Shown one piece after another: positions 8,862 to 17,853 of a DNA stretch of 43,394 nt. Positions within the stretch are counted from its first letter, which is position 1. Every line of letters starts with the position of its first letter. This stretch comes from an uncultured Pelagibacteraceae bacterium (GTDB lineage: Bacteria > Pseudomonadota > Alphaproteobacteria > Pelagibacterales > Pelagibacteraceae), in assembly GCA_902595725.1 (NCBI GenBank), contig CACJRJ010000011.1, forward strand, positions 1-43,394. Direction: 5' to 3'. The translations under genes were made by a program, and so were the position numbers. A model generated the notes under the pieces. That model saw only the letters and a program-made list of their open reading frames with translations, searched no databases and had not been told where the DNA came from.

Positions 8862-9551
8862 TTATTCCTCTTTTAATAACCTTATTTTTTTTAAAAATAA
8901 AGCAAGATTATCAATTTTGTAGTCAATCGCATCTTTATATTTTTCTATGTCATTAATTGGTTGATCATTAATAAACCAAACTTTTGTCATATCTTTTGCT
9001 GTATCAGATGAGAGATTTTTGGCAATATCTTCTATATAAACTGTTTCTTCACTAGAAGGAATTTGAAACTTGTCGCACATTAATCTAAGTGATTCAGGAT
9101 TAGGTTTTGGTCTAAATTTAAAGTCAACAATATCCATAATTTTTCCATCAAATAAATCATCAATACCTATTTTTTTCATACAATTAATTGCATGTTCTTT
9201 GCTGCCATTGGTTGCACAATACATTTTTATATCTAATTTTAATAGCTCTTCTCTTAATTCTGTATCTTTTTCAAGACAGTCATAACTAATATTGTGTACA
9301 TACTTAAGAAACTCTTTGGCATCTATTAAATCTGGATAATTTTTCATTAATCCATTTAATGAAGTATCATACTTATAAAAATAATCTGCTTGAATTTCTT
9401 TTGCCTTAATTTTATCTATTCCGAGTTTAATTGAGATAAATTCTGTCATTCTGTTTGATACTTGACCAAATAAAGTTTTTAGGTATTTTGGATGATATAC
9501 ACATCCATCCATATCCAAAATTAAATATTTTACTTTTTTTAAATCTTTCAT
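8862..9551 (-). CDS. HAD-superfamily phosphatase, probable pyrimidine 5'-nucleotidase
   Basis: A 229-residue HAD hydrolase. Motif I is [10 protein letters not shown] (about residues 12-21) with the nucleophile and acid/base Asp; the more usual form in this family is DxDNTLY. Motif II is CATNGS, motif III uses the Lys in FRPKPNPES, and motif IV is YIEDIAKNL. The family found at this place beside argB and dapD in Alphaproteobacteria is annotated pyrimidine 5'-nucleotidase, and the length fits, but the substrate is not proven by sequence. Its start overlaps the argB stop by 4 nt, indicating coupling. Confidence 0.8.
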   Translation of the reverse strand: MKDLKKVKYLILDMDGCVYHPKYLKTLFGQVSNRMTEFISIKLGIDKIKAKEIQADYFYKYDTSLNGLMKNYPDLIDAKEFLKYVHNISYDCLEKDTELREELLKLDIKMYCATNGSKEHAINCMKKIGIDDLFDGKIMDIVDFKFRPKPNPESLRLMCDKFQIPSSEETVYIEDIAKNLSSDTAKDMTKVWFINDQPINDIEKYKDAIDYKIDNLALFLKKIRLLKEE

Positions 9552-10396
9552 TTTCTGATTAAAGTTCCCGCACCTTTATCAGAAAATAACTCAAATAATA
9601 TAGAATGAGGTTTTCTTCCATCAACTATAACTACACCTGTCACTCCATTATTTACAGCATCAAGACAAGTATTGATTTTAGGAATCATTCCACCAGAAAT
9701 ATCACCATCTTTAAGCATTTTTTCTGCAACTGAAGAATTAATCTCAGAAATTAAATTTTTATCTTTATCAAGAACACCTTCAACATCGGTCATCAACAAC
9801 AATCTTCTTGAGTTTAGTTCTTTTGCAACTGAGCCAGCAACAATATCAGCATTTATATTATAGGTTTTTTTATCATTGCTGGTACCCATAGGTACCACTA
9901 TTGGAATTTTTTTTTCTTTTATAATTTTTAAAATACCTTTCAAATCTATTTCTTTTGGCGAACCAACAAAACCAAGTTCTTTTTTTTCTGGTTTAATTTT
10001 AATTATATTTTTATTATTAGGTGCTACAGATTCTGCATTTATTTGAAGATTTTTTAAATTATTTATAATTTCAGAATTTAATTCTAAAAGTGCTTCTTCG
10101 ACAACTTTAATAGTTATTTCATCAGTAACTCTCAAACCATCAATAAACTTTGATTCTATATTTAATTCATCAAGTTTTTTTTTTATATTTTTTCCACCAC
10201 CATGAACAATTATTACTGACAATCCCAATTTATATATTACTGAAATATCTTCAATGAATTGTCTAAATAAATTCTCATGAAGTAGTACTGATCCACCACA
10301 TTTAATTACAATTATTTCTTCTATGTACTTTTCAATATATTTTTTAACTTCATCGATAGATGGACCATTAGTGGGTAAAATTTTTTCTAAATCCAT
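9548..10396 (-). CDS. argB: Acetylglutamate kinase
   Basis: Phosphorylates N-acetyl-L-glutamate with ATP, the second step of arginine synthesis and the usual feedback point. The 282 residues show the amino-acid kinase fold: VIKCGGSVL (about 31-39), VIIVHGGGKNIKKKL (about 60-74), INADIVAGSVAKEL (about 179-192) and GGMIPKI near 235-241. The long N-terminal helix present in arginine-sensitive hexameric enzymes appears to be there (residues 1-25). It begins directly after the yidC stop. engB/yihA, which I recall between yidC and argB in many relatives, is absent here. Confidence 0.96.
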   Translation of the reverse strand: MDLEKILPTNGPSIDEVKKYIEKYIEEIIVIKCGGSVLLHENLFRQFIEDISVIYKLGLSVIIVHGGGKNIKKKLDELNIESKFIDGLRVTDEITIKVVEEALLELNSEIINNLKNLQINAESVAPNNKNIIKIKPEKKELGFVGSPKEIDLKGILKIIKEKKIPIVVPMGTSNDKKTYNINADIVAGSVAKELNSRRLLLMTDVEGVLDKDKNLISEINSSVAEKMLKDGDISGGMIPKINTCLDAVNNGVTGVVIVDGRKPHSILFELFSDKGAGTLIRK

Positions 10397-12076
10397 TTAT
10401 TGAACTGTTTTAACAGCTGTTCTTTTTATAATAACATACTGTTGTGCCATTGTTAAAACGTTGTTGACCGTCCAATAAATCACAAGACCTGATGGGAAAG
10501 GTGCCAATATTACAGTTAAAAAAAGTGGAAAGAACATAAATATTTTAGCTTGTATTGGATCTGGAGGAGTAGGGTTAAGTTTTTGTTGTAAATACATTGA
10601 AACTCCCATTAAACAAGGCCAAGCACCGATCAGCAAAAATGATGGCGGATCCCAAGGGATTATTCCGAATAAATTAAAAATTGAAGTAGGGTCTCTTTCT
10701 GATAAATCGTGTATCCATCCAAAAAAAGGCTGATGTCTCATTTCTATAGTTACAAATAACATCTTATAGATTGCAAAAAAGAAAGGTATTTGAATTAAAA
10801 TTGGCAAGCAACCAGAAAGGGGATTAATTTTTTCTTTTTTATATAATGCCATCATTTCTTGCTGTAACTTTACTTTATCTTCTTTGTGAAGTTCTTTTAA
10901 TCTTGTCATTTCCGGTTGAAGGACTTTCATTTTTGCCATTGATCTAAACGAATAGTTTGCAAGTGGAAAAAATGCCAATCTAATACAACATGTAATTAAA
11001 ACGATTGCTATTCCGAAATTACCTGAGATTTTGAAAAAATAATCTATAGCAAAGAATAGCGGTTTAACTATAAAATAAAACCATCCCCAGTCTATTGCCA
11101 AATCAAATTTTTCTATTCCTAATTTTTCTGCGTATCCATCAATAACACTAACTTCTTTTGCCGCTACAATAATTTTAATATTATTTGATTTAGTTTCATT
11201 TGCACCAATTTCAGTTGGTTTTGTTTCAATAAAATTAGCTTTGAATTTATTTTTGTATTCAAAATCTGCTTTAAATTCCTTATTTTTTTCAGGAACTAAG
11301 CTAGTGATCCAGTATTTGTCAGTTATTCCAAGCCATCCTTTTTCCGCATTTACCGAGTATTTTTTCTCTTCTATATCGTCATAATCTTGTTCTATTAATT
11401 GCTCATCAAATACTCCAAGAAGTCCTTCATGAAGAATATAGAAGTTAGTTACTTCAGGCGCAGTATTCCTTACTATTTGTCCATATGAATAAAAATTATA
11501 TTTTTTTTCAGTTGTATTTTTTATAGATTGATTGACAGTAAACAAATATTCATCATCTATGCTTATTTTTTTTTCGAATATAATTCCTTGATCATTTTTC
11601 CATCTAAGGGTTATTGGATTATTTGGTGTGAGTTTATTATTTCCTACTACTTCCCATAACGTTTTACTATTTGGCACATCTATATTCTCATTATTTGTCG
11701 CCCAACCAGTTTCAACATAATATCCATTATTTAAATTACGTGGGTTTAATAAAACTACTTGGTCATTTCCTTCTAATGTTTCAGTATATTTCTTAAATAT
11801 TAAGTCATCAATTGCAGCTCCTTTTAAAGATATTGATCCTTTTATGCTTATGTTATCAAATTCTATTCTTTGATTTTTTGATTTTGCTTCATCTCTAGAA
11901 ATTTCTAATACTTTTTCTTCAACTTCTAAACTTGGAGCTTCAGTTGTTTCTATAACTTTATTTTTTTCTTCTTTAGCTTCTTTTAATTCTTGTGGGCTGG
12001 GAGCCCAAAAAAGTGAATAAAGAATAATTACAGCTGCACTAAGAGAAATTGCTGCAATAACATTTTTTGTATCCAT
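10397..12076 (-). CDS. yidC: Membrane protein insertase YidC/Oxa1
   Basis: Inserts and folds inner-membrane proteins alone or with SecYEG. The 559-residue layout is that of the Gram-negative family: an N-terminal membrane anchor (about residues 7-24), a periplasmic beta domain of about 300 residues, and a C-terminal five-helix core with PLFFAIDYFFKISGNFGIAI, the basic cytosolic hairpin MAKMKVLQPEMTRLKE, and NPLSGCLPILIQIPFFFAIY. It lies in rpmH-rnpA-yidD-yidC, with only 0-1 nt between members, the classical order. Confidence 0.97.
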   Translation of the reverse strand: MDTKNVIAAISLSAAVIILYSLFWAPSPQELKEAKEEKNKVIETTEAPSLEVEEKVLEISRDEAKSKNQRIEFDNISIKGSISLKGAAIDDLIFKKYTETLEGNDQVVLLNPRNLNNGYYVETGWATNNENIDVPNSKTLWEVVGNNKLTPNNPITLRWKNDQGIIFEKKISIDDEYLFTVNQSIKNTTEKKYNFYSYGQIVRNTAPEVTNFYILHEGLLGVFDEQLIEQDYDDIEEKKYSVNAEKGWLGITDKYWITSLVPEKNKEFKADFEYKNKFKANFIETKPTEIGANETKSNNIKIIVAAKEVSVIDGYAEKLGIEKFDLAIDWGWFYFIVKPLFFAIDYFFKISGNFGIAIVLITCCIRLAFFPLANYSFRSMAKMKVLQPEMTRLKELHKEDKVKLQQEMMALYKKEKINPLSGCLPILIQIPFFFAIYKMLFVTIEMRHQPFFGWIHDLSERDPTSIFNLFGIIPWDPPSFLLIGAWPCLMGVSMYLQQKLNPTPPDPIQAKIFMFFPLFLTVILAPFPSGLVIYWTVNNVLTMAQQYVIIKRTAVKTVQ

Positions 12077-12319
12077 TTAATTTCTTTTCTTTTTTACAGG
12101 GTCAAATCCGCTACCACCACCCAATATTTTAATTGGATGGCAAGATAAAATTCTTTTAGAACCCAATATGCAGCCTTTTATAAATCCAAATTCTTTTAGG
12201 CAATCAATAAAATATTCAGAACATGTTGGAAGATATCTGCAATTATTTCCTAGAATGGGGGATATAATTAATTGATAAAATTTTATTAATGTAATTAGAG
12301 TTTTTGAAAAAATTTTCAT
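12077..12319 (-). CDS. yidD: Membrane protein insertion efficiency factor YidD
   Basis: A small amphipathic, membrane-associated helper of YidC-dependent insertion. The 80 residues carry the family signature: LITLIKFYQLIISPILGNNC at about 8-27, then RYLPTCSEYFIDCLKEFG with the conserved cysteines, and a C-terminal SCHPIKILGGGSGFDPV. It overlaps the rnpA stop/start junction by 1 nt and abuts yidC. Length and position are both typical. Confidence 0.95.
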   Translation of the reverse strand: MKIFSKTLITLIKFYQLIISPILGNNCRYLPTCSEYFIDCLKEFGFIKGCILGSKRILSCHPIKILGGGSGFDPVKKKRN

Positions 12320-12660
12320 TATTTTATTTTTTTAAAATCGTTAAATGTAACTTCTTTGATATCTGCAAAATCTGCACTTATTATATTTTTTTTTGTAATA
12401 ATTAAATAAGAGTAATTTAAATTTAATTTTGAAATTTTTAAAATTTGATTCATTATATTTCTAAGTCTTCTTTTTATTTTATTTCTTTTAACTGCGTTAC
12501 CTAATTTTTTTTGGACTACAAAACTAATATTTAAATATTTATTACTTTTACCAGAAAGTTTTTTAAAGAAAATAGCTAGATACTTGTTAGATATTTTTTC
12601 CCCTACTAGTATTGACTTGAAATCCTCATTTTTTGAAAGACTCAATAATTTGGCATTCAT
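12319..12660 (-). CDS. rnpA: Ribonuclease P protein component
   Basis: The protein subunit that assists the RNase P RNA in cutting the 5' leaders of tRNA precursors. At 113 residues it has usual length. The RNR-like signature is visible as KLGNAVKRNKIKRRLRN at about residues 52-68, and the N-terminal LSKNEDFKSIL matches the family. Its start codon shares one base with the rpmH stop codon, so L34 and RnpA are tightly coupled, as in most bacteria. Confidence 0.95.
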   Translation of the reverse strand: MNAKLLSLSKNEDFKSILVGEKISNKYLAIFFKKLSGKSNKYLNISFVVQKKLGNAVKRNKIKRRLRNIMNQILKISKLNLNYSYLIITKKNIISADFADIKEVTFNDFKKIK

Positions 12661-12794
12661 TAAACAGTAAGTTTTTTTCTCCCCTTTGCCCTTCTTCTAG
12701 ATATTAGTTTTTTTCCTCCCTTAGTTCTCATTTTAGATCTAAAGCCGTGCCTTCTTTTTCTTACTAATTTACTTGGTTGATATGTTCTTTTCAT
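12660..12794 (-). CDS. rpmH: Ribosomal protein L34
   Basis: A 44-residue, highly basic large-subunit ribosomal protein, translated by eye from the ATG at 12794-12792 to the TAA at 12662-12660. It begins [20 protein letters not shown] and continues with the [20 protein letters not shown] block, the full L34 pattern. It is first in the rpmH-rnpA-yidD-yidC unit; the promoter should lie in the 85-nt divergent gap to the gene at 12880. Confidence 0.97.
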   Translation of the reverse strand: MKRTYQPSKLVRKRRHGFRSKMRTKGGKKLISRRRAKGRKKLTV

Positions 12795-12879
12795 AATAAC
12801 TTAATAAAATGTATTTAAAATTTCGGTAGTTATAAGAAATAAGTGTAATAAAGTACAGAGAATTCTAGAAGATAAACAT

Positions 12880-13599
12880 ATGAAAAAAGATATAAATATT
12901 AAAATATTCTTAGGAGTTATTTATTTATCTATAGTTATATTATTTTTGTGGTTAATTTTTAATAATTTTACTTTTAGTGAGCTTGCAAGTTATGATTTTA
13001 TAAAAAATAATACAAATTATTTAATTTCAGCAAGAGAGAGTAGTTTTTTTATAACTTCATTAATTTTCTTAATTTTTACAATCATATGGGTATTGCTATT
13101 AGGTTTTGGCACACCAATTTTTTTAGTTGGTGGATTTATTTTTGGAAAATGGATTGGGACAATTTTAGTTATTTTAGGATTATCTTGTGGGTCAACTTTA
13201 TTATATATTTTAGCAAATTATTTTTTTAAGGATTTAATAAAAGAAAAATTCTCAAAAAAGTTTGCTTCTCTTACTGAGAAGTTTAAAAAAAATGAATTTT
13301 TATTTTTCTTAATTTACAGATTTATAGGAGGAATACCTTTTGCTATATCAAATATTTTACCAACTGTTTTTAATATTAAGATAAAAAATTTCTTTTTTGG
13401 ATCAATGATTGGTATGGCTCCCCAACTTTTTGTTGGAACAAGTCTTGGAGCAGGTATTGAAAAAATAATTCAATCAAATACTACACCACCAAGTTTTATT
13501 ACTCTTTTGACTTCCAAAGATATATATATTCCAATAATTGCTTTTGTTTTAATTATACTTTTAACTTATTTCTTGAGAAAAAAGTTTTATAAAAACTAA
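12880..13599 (+). CDS. TVP38/TMEM64 (VTT-domain) membrane protein
   Basis: A 239-residue polytopic inner-membrane protein. Hydrophobic segments are seen at about residues 8-27, 50-85, 92-110, 145-165 and 212-232. The central FLVGGFIFGKWIGTILVILG and the later RFIGGIPFAISNILPTVFNI with its GxxPF segment are the VTT/SNARE-associated signature. Proteins of this group include DedA-like and TMEM41/64 relatives, some of which move lipids between leaflets; the exact role here is not known. It is a single-gene unit between the divergent rpmH promoter and the convergent tRNA-Thr. Confidence 0.85.
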   Translation: MKKDINIKIFLGVIYLSIVILFLWLIFNNFTFSELASYDFIKNNTNYLISARESSFFITSLIFLIFTIIWVLLLGFGTPIFLVGGFIFGKWIGTILVILGLSCGSTLLYILANYFFKDLIKEKFSKKFASLTEKFKKNEFLFFLIYRFIGGIPFAISNILPTVFNIKIKNFFFGSMIGMAPQLFVGTSLGAGIEKIIQSNTTPPSFITLLTSKDIYIPIIAFVLIILLTYFLRKKFYKN

Positions 13600-13605
13600 T
13601 TTAAA

Positions 13606-13683
13606 TGGTGCCCCCGAGGAGATTCGAACTCCTGACTGACCCTTACCAAGGGCCTGTTTTAACCAGGCTAAAACTACAGGGGC
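13606..13683 (-). tRNA. tRNA-Thr (anticodon GGT)
   Basis: Folded by hand as a full cloverleaf: a 7-bp acceptor (GCCCCTG with CGGGGGC), a D-arm GTTT/AAAC with an 11-nt loop holding the GG pair, an anticodon stem GGCCC/GGGTC with loop TTGGTAA (anticodon at 13647-13645), a 4-nt variable loop, and a T-arm AGGAG/CTCCT with the standard loop TTCGAAT. The discriminator is A at 13609, and CCA is encoded at 13608-13606. The D-stem can extend to 5 bp. It reads ACC and ACT. Confidence 0.95.
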
Positions 13684-13778
13684 TTAATTAAAAATAATTA
13701 GTGTATAAGATTGTTTTGGTCATACAAAAGACTTAATTTTTTTTGAAAATGGTTTATATCTGATTATAAGGAAATGTT

Positions 13779-13982
13779 ATGGGTATACACTACACATATG
13801 GCGCGAATAAAGGCTCTAAGCTTATGGAAAAAAAAGCAAAGCGTGAAAGAAAGCTTGCAGAAAAACGAGCCAAGAAACAAGCTAAATCAGGTTTTGTTAA
13901 AGAAAAAAAAGAAGAAGATAAAACTATTCCATTAGACCAAGTCATTACACTGGATCATCTTACCAATCCTGACAAAAAATAA
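13779..13982 (+). CDS. Small charged conserved-type protein of unknown function
   Basis: A 67-residue soluble protein with a short ordered-looking start (GIHYTYGANKG), a long Lys/Arg/Glu-rich helical stretch (about residues 16-50) and the tail IPLDQVITLDHLTNPDKK. I recognise the general look of a small alphaproteobacterial hypothetical protein but no named family. It has a plausible ribosome site (AAGGAA, 13769-13774) and is followed without a gap by the 33-residue ORF, then dcd. The high basic charge would allow RNA or DNA contact, but that is only a guess. Confidence 0.75.
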   Translation: MGIHYTYGANKGSKLMEKKAKRERKLAEKRAKKQAKSGFVKEKKEEDKTIPLDQVITLDHLTNPDKK

Positions 13983-14084
13983 ATGAATAAAAAAGATAAG
14001 AAAAGCAAATTAGAAATTGCATTAAAAAAAAATTTAAAAAAAAGAAAAATTTTTCAAAAAAAACAACAAAATAAAAAAAAATAA
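13983..14084 (+). CDS. Very small basic protein (33 aa)
   Basis: A short ORF from the ATG directly after the preceding stop to a TAA that shares a base with the dcd ATG (TAATG). The product is almost all Lys, Asn, Gln, Leu and Arg, with a core of the type [15 protein letters not shown]. That core resembles the (L)xxALRxNLxRRKAQxR pattern I recall from small alphaproteobacterial hypothetical proteins, which supports a real gene. Tight packing on both sides also supports it. Function unknown; lysine bias in an AT-rich genome makes false ORFs possible. Confidence 0.5.
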   Translation: MNKKDKKSKLEIALKKNLKKRKIFQKKQQNKKK

Positions 14085-14638
14085 TGTCTGTCCAATCTGA
14101 TAAATGGATTAAGAAAATGGCCAAGGAGTATGAAATGATATCTCCTTTTGAAGATAGGCAAGTTAGAGGAAACAAAATATCTTTTGGAACTTCAAGCTAT
14201 GGTTATGATGCTCGTGTTGCTTCAGAGTTTAAAGTATTTACAAATGTAAATTCTGAAGTTGTAGATCCAAAAAATTTTAAATCAACAAACTTTGTTACAA
14301 AAAATGGATCAGAATGTATCATACCACCAAATTCATTTGTTTTAGCAAGTACAGTTGAATATTTTAAAATCCCAAAAGATATATTGGTAATCTGCCTTGG
14401 AAAATCCACATATGCTCGATGTGGAATAATTGTAAATGTCACTCCTTTAGAGCCAGGCTGGGAAGGTCATGTTACTCTTGAATTTTCAAACACTACTCCA
14501 CTGCCTGCTAAAATATATGCAAATGAAGGAGTTGCTCAATTTATATTTTTGAAAGGAAATGAGGTTCCCGAAGTGACTTACGCTGATAGAAAAGGAAAAT
14601 ATATGGGTCAAAAAGGTGTAACTTTACCCAAAGTTTAA
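14084..14638 (+). CDS. dcd: dCTP deaminase
   Basis: Deaminates dCTP to dUTP, feeding dTMP synthesis. At 184 residues it is near family length. Motifs: the N-terminal [26 protein letters not shown] (about residues 31-44), [21 protein letters not shown] with the catalytic region (about 106-126), and [21 protein letters not shown] followed by AQFIF. The start overlaps the stop of the 33-residue ORF by one base, and murA begins 2 nt after the stop, in one + strand unit. Confidence 0.96.
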   Translation: MSVQSDKWIKKMAKEYEMISPFEDRQVRGNKISFGTSSYGYDARVASEFKVFTNVNSEVVDPKNFKSTNFVTKNGSECIIPPNSFVLASTVEYFKIPKDILVICLGKSTYARCGIIVNVTPLEPGWEGHVTLEFSNTTPLPAKIYANEGVAQFIFLKGNEVPEVTYADRKGKYMGQKGVTLPKV

Positions 14639-14640
14639 TA

Positions 14641-15900
14641 ATGGATAAACTAGAAGTCTTTGGAGCAAAAAAGCTCAAAGGTAGTGTACGAATTTCAGGT
14701 TCTAAGAATGCTGCCCTACCAATTTTAGCAGCAAGTATTTTATCGAATAAAAAAATTATTTTAAAAAATCTTCCAAACGTAAAAGATATTCAGACAATGA
14801 TAAAATTATTAGAATCTATTGGATCAACTATAAAGTATTCAAAAAAAAACAATTTAATAATAATACAAAATAAAAACAAACTTAAAACTTTTGCATCTTA
14901 TAATTTAGTTAAAACTATGAGAGCTGGTATTCTTGTACTAGGCCCAATGCTAGCAAGATATGGGAAAGCAAAAGTTTCTACTCCTGGAGGATGTACTATT
15001 GGGGTAAGGCCTATAGATTTACATTTAAAAGCTTTAGCACAATTAGGAATAAATTATAAAATAATCGATGGCTATGTTCACGCTTATTCTAAAAAAAAAT
15101 TAAAAGGTGCAAAAATTAGATTTCCTAAAAAATCTGTAGGAGCAACCGAAAATTTAATAATAGCATCATCTATGGCAACCGGAACTACTATCCTATCAAA
15201 CTGTTGTATAGAACCTGAAATAAAGGATTTGGTAAATTTTATAAATTGCATAGGAGGTAAAATTAAATGGATTGGAAAAAGAACTTTAAAAATTAAAGGA
15301 GTAAATAATTTTAATAAGAATGAATATACTATTATGCCAGATCGAATTGAAGCTGGAACATATTTAATTGCAGCCGCAGTAACAGAAGGAAATTTAAAAA
15401 TTATAGGAATTAATCCCAATATTATAAAAACTGAAATAGATATATTAAGAAAATTAGGGGCAAAAATAAAAATTATAAATGAACAAATAAATATTAAAGG
15501 AACTAATAATATAAAAAATATCAATATAAAAACAGCACCTTACCCAGGTTTTCCAACAGACATGCAAGGACAACTAATGGTATTACTTTGTAAAAGTAAA
15601 AAACGTTCAGTGATTAGTGAAGAAATTTTTGAAAATAGATTTATGCATGTAGCAGAATTAAACCGAATGGGTGCAAAAATTAAAACAAAAGGAAACAAAG
15701 CTTTTATTGAAGGTAATACAAATTTTAAAGCGGCTGAATTAATGGCAACAGATTTAAGAGCTTCAGTTTCATTAATTCTTGCTGCATTATCTGCAAAAGG
15801 AAAAACTACAATAAATAGAATATATCATTTAGATAGAGGATATGAGCAAATAGAAAAAAAATTGAGAAAGCTAGGAGCTAATATTAGAAGAGTTTCCTAA
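14641..15900 (+). CDS. murA: UDP-N-acetylglucosamine 1-carboxyvinyltransferase
   Basis: Adds enolpyruvate from PEP to UDP-GlcNAc, the first committed step of peptidoglycan synthesis and the target of fosfomycin. At 419 residues it is full length. ISGSKNAALPILAAS (about 18-32) is the N-terminal signature; the flexible catalytic loop TPGGCTIGVRPIDLH (about 118-132) keeps the PEP-binding Cys. Two-domain inside-out barrel repeats are evident (DRIEAGTYLIAAA, PGFPTDMQGQ, DLRASVSLILAAL). DUF2948 starts immediately after the stop codon. Confidence 0.97.
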   Translation: MDKLEVFGAKKLKGSVRISGSKNAALPILAASILSNKKIILKNLPNVKDIQTMIKLLESIGSTIKYSKKNNLIIIQNKNKLKTFASYNLVKTMRAGILVLGPMLARYGKAKVSTPGGCTIGVRPIDLHLKALAQLGINYKIIDGYVHAYSKKKLKGAKIRFPKKSVGATENLIIASSMATGTTILSNCCIEPEIKDLVNFINCIGGKIKWIGKRTLKIKGVNNFNKNEYTIMPDRIEAGTYLIAAAVTEGNLKIIGINPNIIKTEIDILRKLGAKIKIINEQINIKGTNNIKNINIKTAPYPGFPTDMQGQLMVLLCKSKKRSVISEEIFENRFMHVAELNRMGAKIKTKGNKAFIEGNTNFKAAELMATDLRASVSLILAALSAKGKTTINRIYHLDRGYEQIEKKLRKLGANIRRVS

Positions 15901-16299
15901 ATGAATGAAAAAAGATATCTTGCAAAAATCATAGCTAAAGATCCAAATGGTATACAGGTTATTTCCGCATGCTGTTCCGAAGCAAAAGTAAAAGTTGAAG
16001 AAATAAAATTTCTAAAAAAAAATAAAATATTTTTAATACTAATTGAAAGATTAAATAAAGAAAAAGATAGCAAAAAAAAAATTAAGAGTATTTTAAAGTT
16101 CGATTTTGTAGATGATGTAAAGTCAAAAAACATTGATCAAAATAATAAAGATAACGTTTTAGAATTGATGGCTATTAACCTTTTTAAAGTTGAAGAAAAA
16201 TTTGAGATAACACTTTTATTTAAAAATAATGCATTTATAACTCTATTAACTGAGGTTTTAGAAGTAACCCTAGAGGATCAAAATAAATTAAATGATTAG
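15901..16299 (+). CDS. DUF2948 family protein
   Basis: A 132-residue soluble protein of the alphaproteobacterial DUF2948 type. Recognisable points are the opening LAKIIAKDPNGIQVISACCSEA, a central FLKKNKIFLILIERLN, KFDFVDDVKSKNI, and a second half starting LELMAINLF. The family is usually placed between murA and hisD, exactly as here. Its biochemical role is unknown. The last 8 nt overlap the hisD start, so translation is coupled. Confidence 0.8.
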   Translation: MNEKRYLAKIIAKDPNGIQVISACCSEAKVKVEEIKFLKKNKIFLILIERLNKEKDSKKKIKSILKFDFVDDVKSKNIDQNNKDNVLELMAINLFKVEEKFEITLLFKNNAFITLLTEVLEVTLEDQNKLND

Positions 16300-17557
16300 A
16301 ATATTAGATTGCAAAAACCCAAATTATTTATCCAGATTAAAACTGATACTTAATAAAAGAAGATTTAAAAGCAAAATTAATACAGATATTGTAATTAAAA
16401 TTGTAAAGGATATTAAAATAAATAAACAAAAAGCATTACTAAAATATGAAAAAAAATTTAGCAAAAATACTAAAATAAAACCTACAAAAAAAGAAATAAA
16501 CAAATCAATAAAATCTCTAGATCATAAAATCAAAAATGCAATTGATTTTGCTTATTCTAGAATTTTAAAATTTCATTCTCTACAAAAAAATAAAAATATT
16601 AAATATGTGGATAAACAAAATAATAAAATTGAATATAGATATATTCCTATTCAATCTGTTGGAATATACGTGCCATCTAACCTTCCTTCAACATTGTTAA
16701 TGAATGCTATTCTAGCAAAAAAAATTGCTGGTGTTAAAAGGGTTGTACTTGCAAATCCAAGATTAAATGGAAAATTGAATCCTGCTGTAATGTATGCTGC
16801 AAAAAAATGCGGTATCTCAGAAATTATAAGTGTTGGTGGCAGTCAAGCTATAGCTAGTTTAGCATATATACAAAAAGTAAATAAAATTGTCGGGCCAGGT
16901 AATGATTATGTTGCAAGAGCTAAAAAAGAAGTTTTTGGAGATGTTGGAATTGAAGGAATAGCTGGTCCAAGTGAAATTACAGTTGTGGCAGATAAAAATA
17001 CTAATTTAAAAGAAGTTTTAACATCTTTAATAGGTCAAGCTGAGCATGACACTAATTCACAATGTATATTAATAGTAAATAATCAAGATTTTATTATGTC
17101 TTTAAAAAAATTTTTAATGAAAGAATTAAATAAAATTCCAAGAAAAAATATTGCAAAAAAAAGTCTTCTAAAAAATGGATTGATTCTTAAAGTTTATAAT
17201 AATACACAAATAATTGATTCAATTAATGAAATAGCACCAGAACATTTAGAATTAAATTTAAAAAATTATAAAAAATTAGTTAATAAAATAAAAAATGTAG
17301 GAAGTATTTGTATTGGAAAATACTCTGCGATGGCAGCTACTGATTACAATGTAGGAACTAATCATATTCTACCAACACTTGGTTCGGCAAAATTTTCCTC
17401 TGGACTAAATGTTGGCGAATTTTATAAAAAAATAAGCTACGTTAAATTATCAAAAAAAGGCATTGAAGTTATTGGTAAGAAAGCTATAACTCTTGCCGAG
17501 TATGAAGGTTTAATTGGTCATGCTCAAAGTATAAAATCGAGAATAAGGAGAAGTTAG
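16292..17557 (+). CDS. hisD: Histidinol dehydrogenase
   Basis: Oxidises histidinol to histidine in two NAD+-dependent steps, the last of histidine synthesis. The 421 residues carry the family motifs: [23 protein letters not shown] (read in part, about 128-150), [26 protein letters not shown] (about 195-208), [24 protein letters not shown] with the metal-ligand His/Gln, EIAPEHLEL with the catalytic Glu-His, and the C-terminal VGTNHILPT. It is placed away from hisS-hisZ-hisG by about 3 kb on the same strand. Confidence 0.97.
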   Translation: MIRILDCKNPNYLSRLKLILNKRRFKSKINTDIVIKIVKDIKINKQKALLKYEKKFSKNTKIKPTKKEINKSIKSLDHKIKNAIDFAYSRILKFHSLQKNKNIKYVDKQNNKIEYRYIPIQSVGIYVPSNLPSTLLMNAILAKKIAGVKRVVLANPRLNGKLNPAVMYAAKKCGISEIISVGGSQAIASLAYIQKVNKIVGPGNDYVARAKKEVFGDVGIEGIAGPSEITVVADKNTNLKEVLTSLIGQAEHDTNSQCILIVNNQDFIMSLKKFLMKELNKIPRKNIAKKSLLKNGLILKVYNNTQIIDSINEIAPEHLELNLKNYKKLVNKIKNVGSICIGKYSAMAATDYNVGTNHILPTLGSAKFSSGLNVGEFYKKISYVKLSKKGIEVIGKKAITLAEYEGLIGHAQSIKSRIRRS

Positions 17558-17559
17558 AT

Positions 17560-17775
17560 TTGGCAAAACAAGATACACTTGAATTCAAGGGAAAAGTAAT
17601 TGATTTACTTCCTAATGCTATGTTCCGTGTTCAATTAGAAAATAATCATATAATTACCGCACATACAGCTGGTAAATTGAGAAAAAATAGAATTCGAGTA
17701 TTGCAAGGAGATAATGTTACAGTTGAAGTTACTCCATATGATCTAACAAAAGGTAGAATTATTTTTAGATTTTAA
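17560..17775 (+). CDS. infA: Translation initiation factor IF-1
   Basis: A 71-residue S1/OB-fold protein that binds the ribosomal A site during initiation. The full family sequence pattern is present: [40 protein letters not shown] and [18 protein letters not shown]. The start is a TTG at 17560, preceded by a good ribosome site AAGGAG at 17545-17550 inside the hisD end; no in-frame ATG exists earlier. In many Alphaproteobacteria maf and yacG follow infA before tRNA-Phe; here the tRNA comes directly. Confidence 0.97.
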   Translation: MAKQDTLEFKGKVIDLLPNAMFRVQLENNHIITAHTAGKLRKNRIRVLQGDNVTVEVTPYDLTKGRIIFRF

Positions 17776-17780
17776 TAAAT

Positions 17781-17853
17781 GGGTCTCTGGTGTAGCTGGT
17801 GCGCACGAACGCCTGAAAAGCGTTAGGACCTGGTTCGTTTCCAGGGGGACCCA
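17781..17853 (+). tRNA. tRNA-Phe (anticodon GAA), unusual T-loop
   Basis: Hand-folded cloverleaf: acceptor GGGTCTC with GGGACCC (one G-U), D-arm GTGT/GCAC with a 9-nt loop holding GG, anticodon stem AACGC/GCGTT, loop CTGAAAA with anticodon at 17815-17817, variable loop AGGA, T-stem CCTGG/CCAGG. The T-loop is TTCGTTT, so the near-universal A58 is T (17838), and the D-loop position 21 is C rather than A. The discriminator is A; the next bases are CCT, so the CCA end is not encoded. Placement after infA fits the tRNA-Phe of Alphaproteobacteria. Confidence 0.85.

Noticed and set aside
15084-15524. A 146-codon open frame antisense to murA, with a hydrophobic product
   Set aside because: murA on the other strand is unmistakable with all motifs; the antisense frame is a product of AT-rich codon bias and has no recognisable motif.
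16606-16614. DnaA-box sequence inside hisD as a replication origin signal
   Set aside because: A single box within a coding region, without clustering or an AT-rich unwinding element, is not evidence for an origin.
17781-17853. 3' piece of a two-part tmRNA
   Set aside because: A complete anticodon arm with GAA is present and there is no tag-peptide reading frame nearby.
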